From: Ignavibacteriales bacterium
Lineage (GTDB): Bacteria; Bacteroidota; Ignavibacteria; Tepidaquicellales; Tepidaquicellaceae
DNA: 64,000 nt
Reading direction: 5' to 3'
Assembly (NCBI GenBank): GCA_020635255.1
Contig: JACKAC010000004.1
Coordinates: 1 to 64,000 of the forward strand
The notes under the pieces were generated by a model. It ran no database searches. It was not told the origin of the DNA and worked only from the letters and a program-made list of their open reading frames with translations. Of the stretch, positions 52,932 through 60,181 are shown in pieces. Position 1 is the first letter of the stretch, and each line of letters begins with the position of its first letter. Position numbers and translations under genes: made by a program.

Positions 52932-54782
52932 TTATTGAAACGCTTCCGTTTCGCTGCGTATCTCGTCTTCGACGGATACCTGAATATCGAATATCTTTTT
53001 ATAGAATCCATCTCTGGCGATCAATTCATCGTGCGTACCCATATCGACTATCTTACCTTTATCGAGAACTATTATCCTGTCGCAATCCTGGATGGAAGTT
53101 ATCCTGTGCGCAATGACGAAGGTCGTCTTTCCTTTCATCGACTTGCGCAGGGCTTTCTGTATCTCGAACTCTGTCTCCGTATCGACAGATGACGTCGAGT
53201 CATCCAGTATAAAGATGTCCGGGTTCTTCAGCAGTGTTCGTGCAATAGTGACCCTCTGCTTTTGTCCTCCGGAGAGCGTCACACCTTTCTCACCAACTAC
53301 AGTCTCGTATGACTGCGGGAAAATATCGGTGATAATGTCGTGAATGCTCGCGTCCTTTGCCGCCTCAATGACTTCATCCACGTGAGTCTCAGGAACACCG
53401 TAAGCGATGTTTTCCTTAAGCGTAGTGGAAAACAGGAACGGTTTTTGCAATACTACGCCCATTCTTTTACGGAGAAACTCCTTCGAATAATGATCGAGCT
53501 TTACACCGTCGAGAGTAATTTCACCCTTAGTAGGTTCGAAGAACCTCATAAGGAGAGAAATTATCGTTGACTTACCTGCCCCTGTTGGACCAAGAAGCGC
53601 GATCTTTTCGCCGGGCTTCACCTTGAAACTTATTCCATTGAGAACGTGATCTTCTTTGTCACCTTCGTATCTGAAAACAACGTCTTTGAATTCGATCTCT
53701 CCCTTTACATTATCACCTTCGTTTATCTTACCGGTATAATCTTCAGCCTGTGTATCGAGAATTGAGAACATCCTCTTCATCGCAACAGTGGTCATACCCA
53801 TCTCGCTCACGAGTTGTCCGATACGCCTCACAGGCCATATCACGAACATCGAGTAAGAGTAGAACGCCGCTAGTTCCCCGGGTGTAATCTGCCCGCTGAG
53901 CGTAAAGTATCCGCCTGCCAGCACAGAAACCGCTACCTGCGTGTACACTATCGTGTCGGATATCGGCCAGAAGAGCGAGTGAACTTTTGTGAGCCTGATG
54001 CCCCATTCCCTCTTAGCTGCGTTCTGGGCAGTAAATTTCTCTATCTCGTAATCTTCCTTAGCAAATGCTTTCACTACACGAATACCAGAGAGATTTTCCT
54101 GAACGAGTATCGAGAGCTTATCCTGCTCCTTCTCGTGCCTGTCCCATATCTCGCTTTCTTTTTTGAAAAAGATGATCGAGCCTATAATTATTAACGGGAC
54201 CAGCGATATAGCAATGAACGCATACGCCGGCAATATTGTCATCATCATAAAGAATGATGTACCAAATATCGCAAGCATCCTGATCATATCGACTACCTGT
54301 GTCGAAGCGAACTTCCTCACCGTCTCGACATCACCGGTACACCTCTGAATCAATTCACCCGTTGGTGTTTTCGAATGATATGCGAGAGGGAGCGCCTGTA
54401 TGTGCGAGAACAGTTTATCCCGGAGCTTTTTAATTGCCTTTTCAGTCGAACCGGATGTGATCGCACTCGATGAGAAAGAGAACATACCCCTGAAAAGTGA
54501 TATCACCAGGAATATAATTCCCAGGTCGATAAGTATAAGATGGAAGTTCTCGATCTTCAGCTCCGGTAATACCGAATAGAACATATTTGTAATTATGTCA
54601 TTAGATTTCAAAACTTCCGCATTACCGCTCTGGAAGAAAGAAATTATCTTATCTATCGCTATCTGCAGGACCCTTGGCTCCAGCATTCTGATAAACGTAG
54701 ATATTATCAGGAGAAAACCAGCAAGCAGGTAGTAATACTTCCACTTTCCTAATATTCTAAAAAGACTTTTTATATTATTCAT
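52932..54782 (-). CDS. ABC exporter half-transporter (degenerate ATP site partner)
   Basis: A type IV ABC exporter subunit of 616 residues. Six membrane helices are followed by an ATPase domain with Walker A GPTGAGKST, signature LSGGQKQR and Walker B FILDDSTSSVD. The catalytic Glu is replaced by Asp, the mark of the non-hydrolytic site in heterodimeric exporters. I place the start at 54782 (MNNIKSLF). A longer frame to 54830 would begin inside the terminator hairpin at 54811-54845. It is the first gene of an operon with its partner, GNAT, rsgA and a methyltransferase. Confidence 0.88.
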   Translation of the reverse strand: MNNIKSLFRILGKWKYYYLLAGFLLIISTFIRMLEPRVLQIAIDKIISFFQSGNAEVLKSNDIITNMFYSVLPELKIENFHLILIDLGIIFLVISLFRGMFSFSSSAITSGSTEKAIKKLRDKLFSHIQALPLAYHSKTPTGELIQRCTGDVETVRKFASTQVVDMIRMLAIFGTSFFMMMTILPAYAFIAISLVPLIIIGSIIFFKKESEIWDRHEKEQDKLSILVQENLSGIRVVKAFAKEDYEIEKFTAQNAAKREWGIRLTKVHSLFWPISDTIVYTQVAVSVLAGGYFTLSGQITPGELAAFYSYSMFVIWPVRRIGQLVSEMGMTTVAMKRMFSILDTQAEDYTGKINEGDNVKGEIEFKDVVFRYEGDKEDHVLNGISFKVKPGEKIALLGPTGAGKSTIISLLMRFFEPTKGEITLDGVKLDHYSKEFLRKRMGVVLQKPFLFSTTLKENIAYGVPETHVDEVIEAAKDASIHDIITDIFPQSYETVVGEKGVTLSGGQKQRVTIARTLLKNPDIFILDDSTSSVDTETEFEIQKALRKSMKGKTTFVIAHRITSIQDCDRIIVLDKGKIVDMGTHDELIARDGFYKKIFDIQVSVEDEIRSETEAFQ

Positions 54783-54805
54783 TGCTATAAGATTAAAACT
54801 TTTCC

Positions 54806-54845
54806 AAAAAAAAACCGCGAACACTTTCAAGTATCCGCGGTTTTT
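54806..54845. terminator. Bidirectional terminator between mini-gene and ABC operon
   Basis: The 9-bp stem AAAACCGCG (54811-54819) pairs with CGCGGTTTT (54836-54844). T-runs flank it on both strands (nine Ts on the minus strand). It sits 23 bases after the stop of the 43-codon minus-strand ORF and before the ABC start at 54782. It therefore defines the end of a very short transcript. Confidence 0.85.
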
Positions 54846-54867
54846 GAAACTCTTTGTTCTTAGTGAC

Positions 54868-54999
54868 TTATCTCTTTTGTACTCCTTTCAAGTTTAAAGA
54901 GATATCTCTAAACCACGGATGGGCGTATTGATCCCCGGTAAGCACAGGGATAAATCCAATGACGGATTTCGCCGTATATTTTAATTGATTTCTGATCAT
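54868..54999 (-). CDS. Possible 43-residue small protein or structured small RNA
   Basis: A complete 43-codon frame on the minus strand opens MIRNQLKYTAKSVIGFIPVL and ends ISLNLKGVQKR. It is basic at both ends with a short hydrophobic centre. An AGGAG tract lies about 14 bases upstream of the ATG, and a strong terminator follows 23 bases after the stop. The DNA also carries a palindrome, GAGATATCTC (54900-54909), inside the frame, so an RNA function is an alternative. No family is recognised. Confidence 0.45.
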   Translation of the reverse strand: MIRNQLKYTAKSVIGFIPVLTGDQYAHPWFRDISLNLKGVQKR

Positions 55000-55433
55000 T
55001 TTATTTGGATCAACTCCTCATCAAATTAGTTTAGTGGTTTAAAGATATACAAATATATTCAGTATAAAACTAAAATTCAACTTGTCTACAGAAAAAATTT
55101 TAAAAAGTTTTCATTCCGTGTAAAAATCGTTATAAATTTTTTCAATGTTACCGTTTAATAACGTCCGTTGTTTACATTTTCAATAAAGTATGTTTGAAAA
55201 GTTTTTCCATTGAGAGGATAACCGTCATCTTTCATTAATATTTAAGATAATATTCGTCACCGGTGTGTGTATTCAACAGACACAGCACATCAAATTTAAA
55301 GGACGGTTTTATGTTCCATTTAGTCAAAGTATTATCCTAGCATTAATTTGAGGGATGAATAAAAATAGAGATAAAATTATTAAGAGTGGATGCTTCATTT
55401 AGGAAATGATACGCAAAGGAGGGATAAAAAGTT
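55000..55433. other. Intergenic region, no gene seen
   Basis: About 430 A+T-rich bases between the mini-gene and the FG-GAP gene terminator. I found no frame with start, length and ribosome site that I would support, and no tRNA- or repeat-like structure. It must contain the promoter of the minus-strand mini-gene. Confidence 0.5.
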
Positions 55434-55459
55434 AAGGCGGCATAAGCCGCCTTTTTTAA
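55434..55459. terminator. Terminator of FG-GAP/UnbV T9SS gene
   Basis: The 8-bp stem AAGGCGGC (55434-55441) pairs with GCCGCCTT (55446-55453) around ATAA. Six Ts follow on the plus strand, and AACTTTTTA follows on the minus strand. It lies 1-27 bases after the stop of the minus-strand surface-protein gene. Confidence 0.8.
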
Positions 55460-55460
55460 A

Positions 55461-57230
55461 CTATTTTACTAACATCATCTTTCTGCTTTCGGTAAAACTT
55501 TCCGATCTAAGTGTATAAAAGTACACTCCGCTCGAGAAAGCGGTGGCATCAAAATCAACTGAATACATCCCGGGAGAATAATTTCCATTTACGAGCGATG
55601 CAATCTCCCGCCCGGCAATATCAAATACTTTCAACTCCACGTACCCGGATCTTGCAACGTCATAATTTATTTTCGTAACAGGATTAAATGGGTTAGGGTA
55701 ATTTTGATAAAGTGAATATTTTTGAGGAATCTCCGTTCCCAGCTGGCTCACACCGACAGAGAGGCTTTGACCTTCTACAGCCTCATAAAATTTATTCACC
55801 TCCGTATTCCCGTAACGGTCAATCGTTCCGGAAGGCCACATAATTATCACGGAATCAATAGAGTTTGAGTTACCAAGACCAATGTGCTGTTCTAGATTCT
55901 GACTGCAATAACCATCCTGTCCCATAACCGTCCTCACCTGGTAAACTGCATTACCATTAATTACAGATCTCACTTTTATAACCGCTCCAATACCGGACCT
56001 GTTGGATGTCGTACCTTTACATTTTATACTCACCCATTTATTACTGCTTGTGTCATCATTTCTGAATAATACGTTATTCTGACTGCCGGCTCCCGATACC
56101 CTGGCGCCGAACATATCCAGGTCACCGTCTTTATCATAATCACCCCAGCTGTGTCCGTATGTCCAGCCAAGGTCATTAACAAGATCACCATCAACAATCT
56201 TTTCAAACGAAAGACTACCGTTTTCTATCAATAAATTTTTATAGAGAAGATTTTTTAATGCCGATGCGCCATATGACGTAGTTACAAATAGATCGAGGTC
56301 ACCATCATTATCATAGTCTATCCATGAACTTGTCGAAGATCTGTCTGCAGTCTGAACAACAGGACCAGTAGTAACCTTTGCGAATGTCTTATCGCCGTTA
56401 TTGATATATAAATTATCAGATTGTCCCCAGTTTCCGACGAATAGATCCATATCGCCGTCATTATCAATATCTCCCCAGCTCCCGGTCCATGAGCTGGCAA
56501 CATCATTTACGATATCACCGGCGGTTATTTTTACAAAATAACCGCTTCCCATATTTTCATATAGATTATTCTTCTGATTATTCTCATTACAAACAAAAAT
56601 ATCCTGATCACCATCATTATCGTAATCTATCCAGGTAATACCGCGGGAAGTGAACGTTTCGGATACTGCTATGCCCGTATCGATCTTGATGAAATCACCG
56701 CTTCCATTATTCATATAGAGATAGTTATTGAATGGAGGGTCGCTGTTCGTTACATACAGGTCAAGGTCACTATCATTATCATAATCTCCCCAAGAGCAGG
56801 TTTCGGAGAAACCGCCGTCAGTAGAGACTATACTTGTATTCATAAATGTGAATGTCCCTGAGCCGTCATTTCTATAAAGTAAATTATTCTGCCCGTACCA
56901 GTTTACCACACATACGTCCGGATTCCCGTCATTATTATAGTCTCCCCAGGAAGCGCCATCAGATTTCCCGTTATCATTTACCAGGGGCTGACCTGTAATC
57001 TTAGTAAATGTCCCATCCCCGTTATTATGATATAGAAAATTATTCTGACCTGCGGAGGGTCCGTTGGTCACATACAGATCGAGGTACCCATCCCCATCAT
57101 AATCTATCCACGTTACCGCTCGTGAATCACCACCGTCCGTGACTTCAACTCCGGAGGTAATCTTGGTGAATGTCTGCGAGTTTGCCAAAAAAGGCAAAAG
57201 AAATGAAATAATTAATAATAAGTGTCTCAT
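55461..57230 (-). CDS. FG-GAP repeat + UnbV/ASPIC surface protein with T9SS tail
   Basis: A 589-residue secreted protein with a signal peptide at about 1-18 (FLANSQ). Seven FG-GAP/VCBS repeats follow, about 45-50 residues apart, with calcium loops such as DYDGDGYLDLYVTNG, DYDNDGDQDIFVCNE and DIDNDGDMDLFVGNW. An UnbV/ASPIC domain (about 395-490: GIGAVIKVRSVINGN, IIMWPSGTIDRYG) comes next. The T9SS sorting tail reads QNYPNPFNPVTKI, LKVFDIAGREIASLV and final RKMMLVK. It is predicted to be a surface beta-propeller. A perfect Bacteroidota promoter precedes it, and it is divergent from the helical-repeat gene at 57392 (161 bases). Confidence 0.9.
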   Translation of the reverse strand: MRHLLLIISFLLPFLANSQTFTKITSGVEVTDGGDSRAVTWIDYDGDGYLDLYVTNGPSAGQNNFLYHNNGDGTFTKITGQPLVNDNGKSDGASWGDYNNDGNPDVCVVNWYGQNNLLYRNDGSGTFTFMNTSIVSTDGGFSETCSWGDYDNDSDLDLYVTNSDPPFNNYLYMNNGSGDFIKIDTGIAVSETFTSRGITWIDYDNDGDQDIFVCNENNQKNNLYENMGSGYFVKITAGDIVNDVASSWTGSWGDIDNDGDMDLFVGNWGQSDNLYINNGDKTFAKVTTGPVVQTADRSSTSSWIDYDNDGDLDLFVTTSYGASALKNLLYKNLLIENGSLSFEKIVDGDLVNDLGWTYGHSWGDYDKDGDLDMFGARVSGAGSQNNVLFRNDDTSSNKWVSIKCKGTTSNRSGIGAVIKVRSVINGNAVYQVRTVMGQDGYCSQNLEQHIGLGNSNSIDSVIIMWPSGTIDRYGNTEVNKFYEAVEGQSLSVGVSQLGTEIPQKYSLYQNYPNPFNPVTKINYDVARSGYVELKVFDIAGREIASLVNGNYSPGMYSVDFDATAFSSGVYFYTLRSESFTESRKMMLVK

Positions 57231-57266
57231 TTGTTAAAATTTATTTTTAGAACAATACTCCTTATA

Positions 57267-57297
57267 CAAATCTATTTGCTAAGTACCCGACATCAAA
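57267..57297 (-). promoter_or_regulatory. Consensus Bacteroidota promoter for FG-GAP/UnbV gene
   Basis: Read on the minus strand: TTTG (57297-57294), a 19-base spacer, then TAGATTTG (57274-57267). This is a perfect match to TTTG-N19-21-TAnnTTTG. The -7 element ends 37 bases before the ATG, giving a short leader with an AAGGAG tract. Confidence 0.8.
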
Positions 57298-57391
57298 AGA
57301 ATTTTCAGTACTATTCATAGGTTTCTATTTGAAACTTTTCCATCTTATTAGACGAATTATTATAGTACAACACAAATTAGCATAGTATTCT

Positions 57392-58918
57392 ATGAACCCA
57401 TCAACTGAGTTATTCAATCTGATAAAGAGTATGGATAAGTCTGAAAAGAGGTATTTCAAGCTTAGCTTCTCAGGCAGGAAAAATTCCAACTTTCTGAAAT
57501 TATTCGATGAGATCGAATCACAGGACAGTTATAATGAAAAAGTAATAAAAGAAAAGTTCAGTAATGAGAAATTTGTAAACCAGTTAACTTTCACAAAGAA
57601 TTATCTCTATAATAGTATACTGAATTCACTTATCTCCTATAACCGTGTAAACTCATCCGAGACACGACTAACAGAAATGGTGATCAAACTGAGGATTCTA
57701 TTTGATAAGGCATTATATCCTCAATATTTTAAAATGCTTGTGAAATACAAGCAAAAGGCTATTGAATATGAAAAATTTTATATTCACTTAGAGATTCTCC
57801 GACTTCAAAGACTGATCAGTGAAACCCGGAAATTTAGAATAATTGATCAGGAACAGTTATACATCGAGGAAAAGGTTATCCTAAAAAAGATTGCAAATCT
57901 CGGAGAGTATTCAAAATTGTTTTACAATTCAAAGAGACTAAGAAGAAAAGCTGGAATTAGCGGGAAGATCGAAAACATAAAACAAGCTGATAAAATATTA
58001 AAGCATAGGCTCCTCAGCAACGAAAAAAATGCTCTCTCCTCTCAAGCCAGAGAATACTTTCACCATATAAGATATGTACTTTACTCTATTAAAGGAGATG
58101 AACAAAAGCGGTATGAATCCTGCCGGGAAAGGCTCGAATGTATAGAATCCAACCCTAAACCCTTTTTGGATGATATAGTAAACGTTAGAAAAGAGACGCT
58201 GTTTGCACTTGCTGAACTTACCATTGAAATGAACAACACAAATGAGTTTAAAAATCATCTGCAAAAGTTTCTTATTTCAAACAACTCTAACGAAGTAATA
58301 GAAAGAAAAATAATCTCGGATTACATCGACTTGAGACATATCATGCAGAATAATTTTTTAAAGAACGGGGAAAACGTAATCGAAAGAGTGGAACAAAAGC
58401 TTGTTAAGCACAAAGGTAAGCTCGACAAAGATATGGAACTGGAAAGTATGTTTATGATCGCAAAATACTATTTTTATAAAAGTAATTTCGATATTGCACT
58501 TACAAAAAATAACGACGTCCTTTCACATCCTGTCATAAAATACCGACATGACATATATATCAACTCTAAATTATTAAACATAGCACTGCATTACGAACTA
58601 GGCAACATATCACTTGCCGAATATCTTATCGATTCTATGAAAAAAATGCTTCGCCATGATACAGAACAATACAATGATGAGTTAAAAACTTTAAGCCTTG
58701 TCAATAAGTTAGTGCTAACCCATGGACATAATGTATCGGATAAACAAAATGATATAAAAACTGAGCTGGAAGAACTTCAACAGAGTGCACTAAATAAAAA
58801 TGTTGGATATTATTTCAACATTATAAAGTGGGTAGAGAGTAAACTTGAGATACTCCAAACAGCTAAGCCTGAAAGGCCTTATAAACAGGGTGTTTTAACA
58901 AAAAAAGCGACGGGATAA
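57392..58918 (+). CDS. Helical-repeat (TPR-like) protein with SEKRYFK-type N-terminal domain
   Basis: A 508-residue soluble all-helical protein. The N-terminal domain (1-100) reads LFNLIKSMDKSEKRYFKLSF, then FLKLFDEIESQ, LTFTKNYLYNSILNSLISYN. This is nearly the same layout as the protein at 24570. TPR-like helices occupy the rest (MFMIAKYYFYKSNFDIALTKN, NIALHYELGNISLAEYLI). The Lys/Arg content is high. Function is unknown; the conserved N-terminal module may bind nucleic acid or a partner. It is divergent from the FG-GAP/UnbV T9SS gene, and its stop lies inside the downstream terminator. Confidence 0.75.
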   Translation: MNPSTELFNLIKSMDKSEKRYFKLSFSGRKNSNFLKLFDEIESQDSYNEKVIKEKFSNEKFVNQLTFTKNYLYNSILNSLISYNRVNSSETRLTEMVIKLRILFDKALYPQYFKMLVKYKQKAIEYEKFYIHLEILRLQRLISETRKFRIIDQEQLYIEEKVILKKIANLGEYSKLFYNSKRLRRKAGISGKIENIKQADKILKHRLLSNEKNALSSQAREYFHHIRYVLYSIKGDEQKRYESCRERLECIESNPKPFLDDIVNVRKETLFALAELTIEMNNTNEFKNHLQKFLISNNSNEVIERKIISDYIDLRHIMQNNFLKNGENVIERVEQKLVKHKGKLDKDMELESMFMIAKYYFYKSNFDIALTKNNDVLSHPVIKYRHDIYINSKLLNIALHYELGNISLAEYLIDSMKKMLRHDTEQYNDELKTLSLVNKLVLTHGHNVSDKQNDIKTELEELQQSALNKNVGYYFNIIKWVESKLEILQTAKPERPYKQGVLTKKATG

Positions 58919-58936
58919 TACCCATCGCTTTTTTTA
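58899..58936. terminator. Bidirectional terminator between helical-repeat and H1-like genes
   Basis: AAAAAAGCGACGGG (58901-58914) pairs with CCCATCGCTTTTTT (58921-58934), one mismatch, around ATAATA. T-runs occur on both strands. It overlaps the stop codon of the helical-repeat gene and serves the convergent H1-like gene as well. Confidence 0.85.
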
Positions 58937-58956
58937 AAACTAGACTTCAGACCATA

Positions 58957-59253
58957 TTACTTTGCGCGCTGCAAAGCCCTGATGAGTTGAGCCTTTTTCA
59001 TTTTGTGACGTCCGCTGATTTTTTTCCTCTTAGCAAGTCTAAGAAGTTGATCAACAGTCATCCCTGCCATACCGGTTGCTTTTTTCTTAGCAGCCTTCTT
59101 TCTTCTAGCAGGAGCTTTCTTTCTTCTTGCAGGTGCTTTTTTTCTGGCAGGCCTCTTAGCTGCTTTTCTCCTTGCAGGTTTCCTTGCCGCTTTTTTCCTG
59201 GCAGGCTTCCTTGCAGCTTTTTTCTTGGCAGCTTTCCTTTTGGTCTTAGCCAT
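58957..59253 (-). CDS. Histone H1-like Lys/Arg/Ala-rich DNA-binding protein with Rho_N/SAP-like end
   Basis: A 98-residue very basic protein. Residues 1-60 are low-complexity repeats of AAKK, ARKPARKK and APARRKK, as in bacterial H1-like (Hc1/AlgP) proteins that condense DNA. The C-terminal segment, about 64-98 (TVDQLLRLAKRKKISGRHKMKKAQLIRAL), looks like a Rho-N/SAP helix-extended-loop-helix, a nucleic-acid-binding fold. It is likely an abundant nucleoid protein. A perfect promoter (59292-59323) and AAAGGAG ribosome site (unusually good here) agree with high expression. Confidence 0.85.
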   Translation of the reverse strand: MAKTKRKAAKKKAARKPARKKAARKPARRKAAKRPARKKAPARRKKAPARRKKAAKKKATGMAGMTVDQLLRLAKRKKISGRHKMKKAQLIRALQRAK

Positions 59254-59291
59254 GTTTTGTCTCCTTTAATTGGTTTGTAAAGAACCTTCTA

Positions 59292-59323
59292 CAAATTTAA
59301 AAAATTTAATTTATTAATACAAA
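59292..59323 (-). promoter_or_regulatory. Consensus Bacteroidota promoter for H1-like gene
   Basis: Read on the minus strand: TTTG (59323-59320), a 20-base spacer, then TAAATTTG (59299-59292), a perfect match to TTTG-N19-21-TAnnTTTG. The -7 element ends 39 bases before the ATG, with an AAAGGAG ribosome site between. Confidence 0.85.
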
Positions 59324-59388
59324 GTATTTTTTCTGCAAGTGAAATTTTTTTCTCTTGTTAAAAAAAGAAATTGATGTACAAAAAAATT

Positions 59389-60180
59389 TTATAAGGAGAT
59401 GTCGCCTCTAAGAAAAGTAACTGCTCTTCCTTTTAAGAGGACACGGCTGTCGTTCATTTTTATTTTTACAACACCGCCTCTTTGTGATGCTTGATATGCA
59501 GTGAAGTAATCACGACCGGTCTTTTGCATCCAATAAGGACCTAGTGAGCAGTGCGCGGAGCCAGTAACAGGATCTTCATTAACTCCCTTTGACGGTGCAA
59601 AGAATCGGGACACAAAATCATATCCGTTACCGCTTGACTTAGCTGTAATGATAATCCCGAATTTCTCAAGCCCCATAAGGGTTTCCAAGGATGGGGAAAC
59701 ATTTCTTAATTGTTCTTCAGATTCCAGTTCGCAAATGTAATGATATTCCGCCTCAGCAAAATTTACTGGCGTTACCTTAAGAGCTTCGATAAGTTTTTCA
59801 TTCGGAGACACGTCTTTTACAGTGTAAGCAGGGAAGTTCATTTCGTATTCACCATTCTCATTTGTAACAGAGAGCAAACCGCTTAATGTATGGAACCGTG
59901 CTTCCTCATTTTGTGATAACATTCCCTGCTCCCAAAGTATATGAGCAGTTGCAAGCGTTGCATGCCCGCATAATTGCACTTCAACTTTCGGTGTAAACCA
60001 TTTTAAACTAAATCCTTCATCAATCTTTTTTACAAAGGCAGTCTCAGAGAGGTTCATTTCTGCAGCAATAGAGAGCATAATATTTTCAGGCATATCATCA
60101 TCTAAAATACAAACTCCGGCTGGATTGCCGGAGAAAAGTTTATCAGTGAAAGCATCTACCGTGAATATCTTCATTATCAA
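59389..60180 (-). CDS. PhzF-family isomerase
   Basis: A 263-residue protein with the diaminopimelate-epimerase-like fold of PhzF. It has TVDAFTDKLFSGNPAGV at the start and the catalytic glutamate in NLSETAFV. It also has LCGHATLATAHILW and EDPVTGSAHCSLGPYW. Most PhzF homologues are of unknown substrate, and no phenazine genes are here. The ATG at 60180 has an in-frame ATG two codons on (60174). It follows the subtilisin gene by one base, so it is the last gene of that operon. Confidence 0.88.
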   Translation of the reverse strand: MIMKIFTVDAFTDKLFSGNPAGVCILDDDMPENIMLSIAAEMNLSETAFVKKIDEGFSLKWFTPKVEVQLCGHATLATAHILWEQGMLSQNEEARFHTLSGLLSVTNENGEYEMNFPAYTVKDVSPNEKLIEALKVTPVNFAEAEYHYICELESEEQLRNVSPSLETLMGLEKFGIIITAKSSGNGYDFVSRFFAPSKGVNEDPVTGSAHCSLGPYWMQKTGRDYFTAYQASQRGGVVKIKMNDSRVLLKGRAVTFLRGDISL

Positions 60181-60181
60181 A

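Noticed and set aside
54783..54830. Longer N-terminus for the first ABC subunit
   Set aside because: The extension would start inside a strong bidirectional terminator hairpin; ATG 54782 opens a normal exporter N-terminus.
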